Of a DNA stretch of 64,000 bases, positions 57,175-64,000 are shown in pieces. Position 1 is the stretch's first letter; every line of letters begins with the position of its first letter. The stretch is from the NCBI RefSeq assembly GCF_014202275.1, contig NZ_JACHGF010000006.1, forward strand, positions 246,701 to 310,700, in the 5' to 3' direction. The DNA comes from Rhabdobacter roseus. Its GTDB lineage: Bacteria; Bacteroidota; Bacteroidia; Cytophagales; Spirosomataceae. A program made the position numbers and the translations under genes. Under the pieces are notes generated by a model. The model was not told the origin of the DNA and searched no databases. It saw only the letters and a list, made by a program, of their open reading frames with translations.

Positions 57175-58833
57175 TTAGGGCTGCTTTTGAATGAGTACGA
57201 CCCAGTCTTCGGGCCCGGGCGCCGTAAGGGTAGTATCACCGCCCTGGCTAGTACTTCCATATACCCAGGAACCCGAGTCGGGATCAAACCAGCTGACCGT
57301 ATAAGGGCCTTTTTTCAGGTTAAGCGAGACGGAAGGGGGCTTAAGACCGGGGAAGTCAGTACCGGGTTCCCTGCCGCTGGGATTGGCCAGATAAATGAGG
57401 TAGGTACCTTCCTGGTGGCTGCATTTCCAACGGGCGGGATCGTTGCCCACCAGCGCATCGTCGGGCTTCATGTTGACCAAAGTAAGACCGGTTTTTTCAA
57501 AAAAAGCGTGAATATGGCGAAAGTCATGACCCCCCTGGTGCAATATGCCTTTTTGGTTTGCATCAAAATAGCCGGAAACCCCCTTAAATTCCCCTTCATG
57601 GGCTTGGTAGTCAATTTTTACCCGACTCTCCGGACCTTCGTACAGCTGTCCCCCGTAGGGTTCATAGGTATTTAATCCTCCGTAGGTAGCATGACCACCC
57701 GATAGGAGCGAAGCCCACATCAGCCGACGGAAATAGTACCTCCGGTGGGCCGCCGGGCGATAGAGTTCATACCGGTCTTCATCCAACACCACCGGCTGCT
57801 TTCTTTTCTGCCGGTACTCAGCGATCAGGGCGCCCGTCACCTGATCCAGGTCTTCCAGAGAAATCAGATCCGACCAGGGTTCCTGGAGGTGATCGTAGCC
57901 TTTGTAGCGCGATTGGTGGTTGGTGAGCAGCGTGCCCCAGGGTTCGCGCTCCGCCATGTCCTTGCCCATGGCATTGATGGTTTCGTAGTGTACTTCCCGC
58001 CCGCTCAACGTATCACTTCGGCTGATCTGCCGGTCGTTGGTGATGGTCCACTGCACATTGGGAAAGGAAGACCAGCGCGCCTGGGCGTACCGGGCCACCA
58101 GTTGTGAAGCGGAGTCCCCTTCGCTGTATTTTCGGATCAGGTCCGTGTCTTCGGCGTAGGGAATCAGTTGCAGAATCAGATGCGGATGATGCTCGAGGGT
58201 ATACAGGATTCGCCGCTCCATCTCTTTCCAGTAAAAAAGCGAAAGGTCTTTTCCATTGTGGGTAAAGAGGCTGTTTACTTTACCCCTGTCCATGGCAAAC
58301 CAGGTACGGACTTTGGTCGCGCCCATCTGGCTGGCCTGGTCGATGTAGGCTTGCCAGTGGGGCTCGGAAGCGACTACGAACCGGTAGCCGGTGTCTCCAA
58401 TGTGCAGGAACCAGTCGCCATTGTGATAGGCAAACTGATGGGGATCGGCGGGGTGGACACGTAATTTTCCTTTGAGTTTCGAGGGTACTACCTCAAAGGT
58501 ACCCCTTCGGCCATCCAGCCCCGGATTGTCAGAAGCAGACTCCCACTGCCATTTTCCGGGCTGCTCACAGTAGGCTCTGGCCTTGAAGGAAGATCCCCCG
58601 TCAAAAAAACCATCTACCTTTACCTTTTTTCCATCGGGTTTGCGGAACGTGACGGTACATCGAATCGCATAGTAAGGATTGGCTTCCGTAGCACTGGCAT
58701 CCAGGGCGACTTCATACACGCCTCTTTCCAGGGCCATGGGGCTGTTTTTTGATAAAACGGATTGGGCTTGGGCTGCCTGAAAAAACAGAGAAACGAAAAG
58801 GGCAAGTGCAGTCGGTAAAGAATGTTTGTACAT
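57175..58833 (-). CDS. DUF5060 plus GH140/DUF4038-like glycosidase
   Basis: A 552-aa protein from the ATG at 58833 (alternatives at 58845 and 58848). Signal MYKHSLPTALALFVSLFFQAAQA. DUF5060, a beta-sandwich, covers about 35-125 (VTFRKPDGKKVKVDGFFDGG, CEQPGKWQWESASDNPGLDGRRGTFEV). A (beta/alpha)8 domain of the DUF4038/GH140 type follows (HIGDTGYRFVVASE, GATKVRTWFAMDRG, PNVQWTITNDRQ, PVVLDEDRYELYRPAAH). A collagen-binding-like C-terminal sandwich ends the protein. GH140 contains the apiosidase of rhamnogalacturonan II breakdown; whether this protein has that activity is not shown. It is separated from the GH95 operon but shares its strand. Confidence 0.8.
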   Translation of the reverse strand: MYKHSLPTALALFVSLFFQAAQAQSVLSKNSPMALERGVYEVALDASATEANPYYAIRCTVTFRKPDGKKVKVDGFFDGGSSFKARAYCEQPGKWQWESASDNPGLDGRRGTFEVVPSKLKGKLRVHPADPHQFAYHNGDWFLHIGDTGYRFVVASEPHWQAYIDQASQMGATKVRTWFAMDRGKVNSLFTHNGKDLSLFYWKEMERRILYTLEHHPHLILQLIPYAEDTDLIRKYSEGDSASQLVARYAQARWSSFPNVQWTITNDRQISRSDTLSGREVHYETINAMGKDMAEREPWGTLLTNHQSRYKGYDHLQEPWSDLISLEDLDQVTGALIAEYRQKRKQPVVLDEDRYELYRPAAHRRYYFRRLMWASLLSGGHATYGGLNTYEPYGGQLYEGPESRVKIDYQAHEGEFKGVSGYFDANQKGILHQGGHDFRHIHAFFEKTGLTLVNMKPDDALVGNDPARWKCSHQEGTYLIYLANPSGREPGTDFPGLKPPSVSLNLKKGPYTVSWFDPDSGSWVYGSTSQGGDTTLTAPGPEDWVVLIQKQP

Positions 58834-59185
58834 TTTAAAAGGCATCACACCAATGGGTTTAGAGTCAAGTAGGAAAATCAGGCAAAAACGGTTTTATGGG
58901 ATATAAAGCTATAGTATAGGGCGGTCTAATGCCGCGACCCTGTTAACTTTTTACAGTACGCTGTCTCAACCAGCTCCACGCGCCCAAATAGACCGCTCTG
59001 CTGTCCGCGCTTGCTAAGCAGAATGACGAAAGTACCCTGGTCGCCACAAATCCGGATTTGGTGCCCGCGGGAAGGCTCCGGCAAACCAAGAAAATGGGCG
59101 AACGCATCCCTGAATTTCGTGCGGACGCTTGGGCAGGGGAGTAAGGGAGAATAGGTACTTAGGTATTACAAAGCGGCCCCGCTGA
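58834..59185. other. Intergenic debris, no intact gene
   Basis: About 350 bp without a complete gene. A short open stretch around 59046-59144 reads like protein but has no recognisable family. It directly precedes a transposase-like fragment, so the area looks like the remains of a degraded gene. Confidence 0.45.
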
Positions 59186-59290
59186 GGTCTTGACAAAGGG
59201 CTTTCTGTGGCTGAAATCGTAAGCCTGACCGCTATAAGTACCTCCAACGTCAAGCGGTACCAGAAGGAGATTAAGCATTCACTACCCTAG
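59186..59290 (+). pseudogene. C-terminal fragment resembling a transposase/Rpn-type protein
   Basis: The frame runs from a stop at 59183-59185 to the TAG at 59288-59290 and encodes 34 residues: GLDKGLSVAEIVSLTAISTS continuing to VKRYQKEIKHSLP. Such a tail (KGLxxxEIAxLTxLSxxxVxRxxKE) closes PD-(D/E)XK family transposase-like and Rpn proteins. The rest of the gene is missing. There is no start codon. The fragment suggests a past mobile element or phage-like insertion here, but the match is short. Confidence 0.45.
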
Positions 59291-59325
59291 TGATTTTACA
59301 GATAAATATTCTAATCAAGAATTCA

Positions 59326-59598
59326 ATGAAAAATACATTGGAGCAGTTATATGAAAAGCTCAGTAGAAGCGCTACTCCCATAGGCAGGTTAGAAACGACC
59401 GGTGGAGTCCCATTTGAAGTTGAAGCCCGTGAAGTAAAACCAAACAGCATAGAGACGACAAACGAGCAATCATTTCAAGATCTGGTACTTCAACCCGAAT
59501 CTATATCTTTAAAGAGGATTGGGGAAATAAGTGTAACAGATCAGGTACCCGAATCCATCATTATGCTGTCCCCCTTGATGAGTGGTATTCAACAATGA
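59326..59598 (+). CDS. Small hypothetical protein
   Basis: A 90-aa protein from the ATG at 59326 (MKNTLEQLYEKLSRSATP). It is hydrophilic with no signal peptide and no recognised motif. The local sequence is AT-richer than the surrounding genes, and the codon use is unlike that of the neighbours. This, with the two broken genes next to it, suggests acquired or degrading DNA. It lies 34 bp upstream of a frameshifted small gene. It may be real or a chance frame. Confidence 0.5.
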   Translation: MKNTLEQLYEKLSRSATPIGRLETTGGVPFEVEAREVKPNSIETTNEQSFQDLVLQPESISLKRIGEISVTDQVPESIIMLSPLMSGIQQ

Positions 59599-59632
59599 TG
59601 CACAATTAGTTATCTTTCCATCCATACAACCC

Positions 59633-60012
59633 ATGAAAAAAGTACTATTCTATTACTCTCATGCTTCACTTTGGTGCGGTACTTACCCACCATCGCTCAG
59701 ACCGTCAACGGTATTCCTATTAAGGAGCTGGAAGCTGAGTACCTTCAAATTGAGGGTACTCATGTGCTCTTATCACCCAAGCTTAGTATTGACATCGACT
59801 ATGGCCAACGAGACAGAGCTTTAGTATTAAAAGATACGGAGGTCAGGGACGAGAATAATAAGCCAGTGAAGTTCAACTCCATGATAGACGCCCTGAACTT
59901 CATGAGCGCCCAAGGCTATGAATTTGTCCAGGCCTATACCATGCAGGATTCTTCCCATCAAACCTCCTGCTACTTTTTGCTGAAAAGGAAGAAAAGTGAA
60001 AAGGAGAAGTAA
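59633..60012 (+). pseudogene. Exported small protein gene with a one-base frameshift in an A run
   Basis: The ATG at 59633 is followed by six A (59636-59641). In this frame the protein loses similarity at once. One more A would give MKKSTILLLSCFTLVRYLPT, an ideal signal peptide, and would join the downstream frame (about 112 aa: TVNGIPIKELEAEYLQIEGT, FNSMIDALNFMSAQGYEFVQ, SCYFLLKRKK). The DUF4177-like end is typical of small exported Bacteroidota proteins. So a single base was lost in the homopolymer, either a real mutation, slippage-based phase variation, or a sequencing error. In the ordinary reading the frame ends at 59824. Confidence 0.7.
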
Positions 60013-60018
60013 GGAGCC

Positions 60019-60171
60019 CTACCAGACTTCTCCGTTTTTGTGGTTGTGCTGTTCCTGGTAAATCATTTTGATCGCCTTGGCCGCGCGCGCTTTCGGCTCC
60101 ACGCTGCTGTCTGCTAGGCGGGGCAGAAGGCGCTCGAGTTGCCGTTGCGCGAGCCAATCAATGAAAGTACC
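60019..60171 (-). pseudogene. 3' fragment of an unidentified gene
   Basis: On the minus strand the last 50 codons of a frame read as a convincing helical protein end (DWLAQRQLERLLPRLADSSV, then KARAAKAIKMIYQEQHNHKN and a Trp stop). No start exists, and upstream of 60171 the frame turns into non-protein sequence. The junction is a GGTACTTTC motif. I do not recognise the family; a HEAT-like or enzyme C-terminus is possible. Confidence 0.5.
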
Positions 60172-60255
60172 TTGAACCCTACGGCAAGTAGGAGACCGGC
60201 GCAATTGCCTTTATCAACAGGTTGCGGTTTAGGTAAAAGTAAAATGGATCAAAGC

Positions 60256-62085
60256 ATGAACTCAAAGTACCTTTTCGGCCTGCTGGGCTTCGTTTGGCTA
60301 CTCCTGAGTGGCGTTCACGCCCAGGCACAGCAACGGCCCAACATCGTCTGGATCGTCAGTGAAGACAACAGTCCGCTTCTGGGATGCTACGGCGATGCGT
60401 TTGCCACCACGCCGCACCTGGACCAACTGGCCGCCGAGGGCGTGCGCTACACCAAAGCCTATGCCACGGCACCCGTGTGCGCTCCGGCGCGGTCGACGCT
60501 CATCACGGGCGTGTATCCCACCTCGCTGGGTACTTTAAACATGCGAAGTACCTATCCGCTGCCGACGGAGATCGCCTTCTTCCCCAAGTACTTACGGCAG
60601 GCGGGCTACTACACCACCAACAACGCCAAAAAGGACTACAATACCGAAGACCAACCCGACGCCTGGGACGAGTCCAGCAAGACAGCTACTTACAAAAACC
60701 GGAAGCCGGGCCAGCCGTTTTTCGCCGTTTTCAACATCGAGATTTCGCACGAGAGCTCCCTGCACGAGCCGCTCCCTGCCCTGCGCCACGATCCTGAGCA
60801 GGTACCTATCCCGCCCTACCACCCGCGTACGTCCGCCATGAAGCACGACTGGGCCCAGTACTACGACAAGGTAGAAATGATGGACCGGCGCGTGGGCGAA
60901 ATCCTGGCTGAGCTGCGGGAGTCGGGCCTGGCCGAAAACACCATCGTGTTTTATTACAGCGACCACGGCGGTGTGCTGGGGCGCAGCAAGCGGTTTTTGT
61001 ACGAGTCGGGGCTGCACGTGCCGCTGATCATCCGGTTTCCGGAGCCGTACGCCGCGCTGGCTCCCGGTGGCCCCGGCAGTACCCAGGACCGGCTCGTGAC
61101 CTTTGCCGACTTTGCGCCCACCATCCTGAGCCTGGCGCAGGTACCTATTCCGGCCTACATGCAGGGGAGGGCCTTTTTGGGGGCACAAACTACCCCGCCC
61201 GCCCGCTACGCCTTTGGGTTTCGGGGCCGCATGGACGAGCGCTTCGATCTGAGCCGCACCGTCACGGACGGGAGGTACCGCTACGTGCGCCACTACATGC
61301 CCCACAAGATTTACGGGCAGTACCTGGAGTACCTCTGGCGGGCACCGTCGATGGCTTCCTGGGAAGAGGCGTACCGCCGGGGCGAGCTCAACGAAGTGCA
61401 GGCGCGGTTCTGGCAAAGCAAGCCCGTGGAGGAGCTGTACGACATCGCCGCCGATCCGCATAACGTCCATAACCTGGCCGCTGATCCGAAGTACCAGGCC
61501 ACGCTCAAAAACCTGCGCGAGGCCAACCGTCAGTGGCTGCTCACCTCGCGTGACGCGGGTTTTATCCCCGAGCCGCGCATGGTGGAGCTTGCCGCCCAGG
61601 TACCTCTTTACACTTTTGCCCGCAGCGACAAGTACCCCCTCGACCGGGTACTTCGCATGGCCGAGCTGGCCTCGGAGGGGCAGGAGAAAAACCAGGCGGC
61701 CTTGAAGAAAGGCTTGCAGGATAGCGACCCGACGGTGCGATACTGGGCTGCGCTGGGCTGTACGATACTGGGCTCAAAAGCCGCGCCGCTGAAAGGTACC
61801 TTACTCAAGCAATTGGACGACCCCGACCTGAGCGTACGGCTGGCGGCGGCGGAAGCCGCCTACCGGCTGGGCGAAAAACAAAAACCGCTGGAGGTACTTT
61901 CGGCGGCCCTACAAACCGACAACCTCATGGCGCGGGTACTGGCGCTGAACATCCTGGACGACATGGGCGAAGAGGCGCGCCCGGCGCTCGCGCTGGTGCA
62001 GGCGCTGGTTCCGGCGGTCCTGTCGCCCAACCGCGACTACGACGTGCGGTCGGCGGAAAGTCTGGTACAGAAGCTGAAACCGTAG
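60256..62085 (+). CDS. Exported sulfatase with C-terminal HEAT repeats
   Basis: A 609-aa protein from the ATG at 60256 (alternative 60244). The signal ends near VHAQAQ. The alkaline-phosphatase-like sulfatase core spans about 25-440: NIVWIVSEDNSPLLGCYGD, the formylglycine Cys75 in VCAPARSTLITG (C-x-P-x-R type, matured by a radical anaerobic sulfatase-maturing enzyme), and YYSDHGGVLGRSKRFLYESG. The last 130 residues are helical HEAT repeats (DSDPTVRYWAALGCTIL, DPDLSVRLAAAEAAYRLGE). The maturase gene is not in the window. Substrate probably a sulfated carbohydrate; this is inference. Confidence 0.92.
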   Translation: MNSKYLFGLLGFVWLLLSGVHAQAQQRPNIVWIVSEDNSPLLGCYGDAFATTPHLDQLAAEGVRYTKAYATAPVCAPARSTLITGVYPTSLGTLNMRSTYPLPTEIAFFPKYLRQAGYYTTNNAKKDYNTEDQPDAWDESSKTATYKNRKPGQPFFAVFNIEISHESSLHEPLPALRHDPEQVPIPPYHPRTSAMKHDWAQYYDKVEMMDRRVGEILAELRESGLAENTIVFYYSDHGGVLGRSKRFLYESGLHVPLIIRFPEPYAALAPGGPGSTQDRLVTFADFAPTILSLAQVPIPAYMQGRAFLGAQTTPPARYAFGFRGRMDERFDLSRTVTDGRYRYVRHYMPHKIYGQYLEYLWRAPSMASWEEAYRRGELNEVQARFWQSKPVEELYDIAADPHNVHNLAADPKYQATLKNLREANRQWLLTSRDAGFIPEPRMVELAAQVPLYTFARSDKYPLDRVLRMAELASEGQEKNQAALKKGLQDSDPTVRYWAALGCTILGSKAAPLKGTLLKQLDDPDLSVRLAAAEAAYRLGEKQKPLEVLSAALQTDNLMARVLALNILDDMGEEARPALALVQALVPAVLSPNRDYDVRSAESLVQKLKP

Positions 62086-62257
62086 TTTGCTATTTGTGCG
62101 GGATAATCCTCCTACTCGGTGTATTTTTGGGCCCAGAATCCGACTTAAAGGTACCCACCCCAACCACCGATTACCACAGCTCAGGCACGGTTTCGAGCAA
62201 TTTAGCGGGGAAGAGGTAGCCCAAGCCCGGTATCCTAACGACATTTAGGTGCTTAAC

Positions 62258-63373
62258 ATGGCCACGATTACCGATTTCCTCCGCATGCACTGGTTACGTT
62301 TTTTAAGACGAACAAAGTGGCAGTATTTGCTGCTGGTACCCTGGTACGTCGTGCTGGCCAGCTACTTTTTTGTGGGCGATAGGTACCTGCACGAGCCGAA
62401 GGTTTTTGTGCTAATCACTGCGTTTAATTTCCTGTTGGTGAGTGGCGTATTTATTTCACTCGACTACCTCATCGAGAAAATCACAACGAGCTTCCCCGAC
62501 CTCCGCCAGACCCGGCCGCGCGTGCTCTGGACCCTCCTGGCGGTGATAGGCGTCACGACCGGCGCGGTACTTAGCTCCGTTTTCCTCTACGACTACTTTT
62601 CGCTCTTTGGGTACATTTATAATCCGGAGTCGTTGCAGAAACTGCTGCTGATGAACCTCGTCGCCAACCTGATTTCGATCGGAATCTACGAAAGCTTTTA
62701 TACCACCGACCAGTGGCGGGAGCATAAGCTGGAAAACGAGCAGCTGGAAAAAAGCAATTTGCAAAGCCAGCTCGATAGCCTCAAGAGCCAGGTCAATCCG
62801 CATTTTCTCTTCAATTCCCTCAACTCGCTTTCGTCTCTCATTGCCGAAGAGCCCGCCCAGGCCGAGCGCTTCGTGGATGAGCTCTCGAAGGTGTACAGGT
62901 ACCTGCTGCAAACCAATCAGGCCGAGCTCACGACCCTGGCCACCGAGCTGGCCTTTATTCAGTCCTACACCCATTTGCTCACCACCCGCTACGGCCAGGG
63001 CGTACTGGTGACGATCGACGTACCCGAGCCCTACCAAAGTACCTTCCTGCCGCCACTAACGCTACAGCTGCTGGTAGAAAATGCCGTGAAGCACAACGTG
63101 ACGCTGGCCAGTCGCCCGCTCCACATCCTGATCGGCGTGACGCCCGAGGGGCAGCTGATGGTTCGGAACAACCTGCAGAAGCGCGTCCTGCGGGTACCTT
63201 CCAACCAGGTAGGGCTCTCCAACATCACCTTGAAGTACCGCCTCCTGACCCAGCGCCCGGCCGAAGTACCACCCACCAGGGTACTTCAAGGAGCCTCCGC
63301 TCCGGGAGCAGAGATTTTCATTGAGGAGTCGGAGCAGTACTTTACCGTGCTACTGCCACTGCTGCACCGCTAG
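62258..63373 (+). CDS. LytS/YehU-type membrane histidine kinase
   Basis: A 371-aa protein from the ATG at 62258 (a GTG at 62249 adds three residues). Four transmembrane helices lie at about residues 22-42, 50-70, 86-108 and 128-145. A coiled coil follows (ENEQLEKSNLQSQLDSLKSQ), then the His_kinase domain with His182 in QVNPHFLFNSLNSLSSL and a truncated HATPase with LLVENAVKHN. Such kinases normally phosphorylate LytTR response regulators. No regulator follows in the window; the stand-alone LytTR protein at 4820 has no receiver. The partner is probably unlinked. Confidence 0.92.
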   Translation: MATITDFLRMHWLRFLRRTKWQYLLLVPWYVVLASYFFVGDRYLHEPKVFVLITAFNFLLVSGVFISLDYLIEKITTSFPDLRQTRPRVLWTLLAVIGVTTGAVLSSVFLYDYFSLFGYIYNPESLQKLLLMNLVANLISIGIYESFYTTDQWREHKLENEQLEKSNLQSQLDSLKSQVNPHFLFNSLNSLSSLIAEEPAQAERFVDELSKVYRYLLQTNQAELTTLATELAFIQSYTHLLTTRYGQGVLVTIDVPEPYQSTFLPPLTLQLLVENAVKHNVTLASRPLHILIGVTPEGQLMVRNNLQKRVLRVPSNQVGLSNITLKYRLLTQRPAEVPPTRVLQGASAPGAEIFIEESEQYFTVLLPLLHR

Positions 63374-63570
63374 TGAGTACTTTTACAGGTACTTTTCAAA
63401 GGCTTTTCTCTCCAGCTTCTATGCACAATTCATCCTTCAATACCACCAATTGAGTACGCTTTTGCCGGGCCTGGTCGTTTAGGGCTGGCTTTCGCGGGTT
63501 GCTTCCGCCATTTTTGTTTGCGTTACGAGAGGTCTTCCTTTCGGAGTAGAAAAGCAACTTTACCATAGCC

Positions 63571-63915
63571 ATGAAAAAAGTAACCCTAAGTGCCCTGTGC
63601 CTGCTCATGGCGCTGGGCTTGGCCACGAGCCCCGGCTCGGCGGCTATCCCTGGCCAAGTACCTACCCACCACTGGGTGGTAGAAGTAGGCCCCGCCGAGC
63701 AGCCCTACACCATCGTACGGATCTACTCCCGGCAAAACCAACTCGTGTACGAGGAGGAGTTCCCGGCGGTGCGGCTCAACATCCAGAAAGCTCGCGTCCG
63801 GCGCAAGCTAAACCGGATGGTCTGCTGGTATGCCGCAGCGGATCGCCAGGCGGCCAAGGTGCTTTCTTCTGCTAGAAGCAAGGCTATCGGAGAACTGCGA
63901 GTGCATTTGGTCTAA
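63571..63915 (+). CDS. Small exported hypothetical protein
   Basis: A 114-aa protein with signal MKKVTLSALCLLMALGLATS. The mature part (THHWVVEVGPAEQPYTIVRIYS, LVYEEEFPAVRLNI, ARVRRKLNRMVCWYAAADR) is a short alpha/beta chain of no recognised family. Similar small secreted proteins with a VYEEE...LNI...RKLN core are scattered in Cytophagales. The gene follows the LytS-type kinase by about 200 bp, with its own leader. Function unknown. The last 85 bp of the window hold no gene. Confidence 0.7.
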   Translation: MKKVTLSALCLLMALGLATSPGSAAIPGQVPTHHWVVEVGPAEQPYTIVRIYSRQNQLVYEEEFPAVRLNIQKARVRRKLNRMVCWYAAADRQAAKVLSSARSKAIGELRVHLV

Positions 63916-64000
63916 CCCCCTATTTCTTGGAGTCGGATTCTACAAATTGGTACAAGTTAATATTCTTTGAATAATCTACTATCACAGTGCTTTCTTGGTA

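Overview
The window reads as chromosomal DNA of a GC-rich Bacteroidota bacterium, most likely a Cytophagales/Spirosomataceae-type soil or plant-associated organism. This is inferred from several things. Promoters match the Bacteroidota form (TTTG, 19 nt, TAnnTTTG). Shine-Dalgarno sequences are scarce. Families typical of that group are present: HYC_CC_PP, PorT-like barrels, TPR-histidine kinases, PVC-type CxxCH dehydrogenases, DUF1080 and ThuA. No rRNA, tRNA, CRISPR array or intact insertion sequence was seen.

Layout. 1-14 kb: clpB (5' end), an esterase, an odd HTH/PQQ-propeller protein, pheS, a LytTR regulator, an outer-membrane barrel, radA, an orphan histidine kinase, a Tat-exported PLP enzyme, a P2-type cation ATPase and a lactonase. 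14-23.6 kb: a MacB-like permease, then a one-direction copper-handling island (copA, HMA chaperone, HYC_CC_PP protein, TonB receptor with a Cys-Cys pair, an HMA-AraC fusion regulator, a periplasmic HMA protein, a His-rich outer-membrane protein). 23.7-34.3 kb: kynureninase, two histidine kinases, an XRE regulator, an ABC-transporter remnant, a pentapeptide protein, map, DUF1080 and an HMCES/YedK DNA-crosslink protein. 34.6-44.1 kb: secreted sugar-oxidation-type proteins (SGNH hydrolase, CxxCH dehydrogenase, VCBS protein, and a dehydrogenase with a cupredoxin domain instead of a cytochrome). 44.3-58.8 kb: a glycan-degradation block on the minus strand (DUF5060/GH140-like, GH95, secreted VOC protein, GH39, four esterase genes with five CE1-type domains, ThuA) without SusC/SusD. 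58.8-60.2 kb: AT-richer debris with gene fragments and a frameshifted small gene. 60.2-64 kb: a sulfatase with HEAT repeats, a LytS-type kinase and a small secreted protein.

The most striking signal is not a gene. A short motif, GGTACTT/AAGTACC or GGTACC, is repeated throughout the window in every coding frame and especially in intergenic DNA. Paired inverted copies form hairpins after genes, including a perfect 52-bp palindrome at 45352-45403. This resembles the logic of DNA uptake sequences or cyanobacterial HIP1, and I know of no such description for this lineage. The copper island and the cupredoxin-dehydrogenase fusion are the most interesting protein-level finds.
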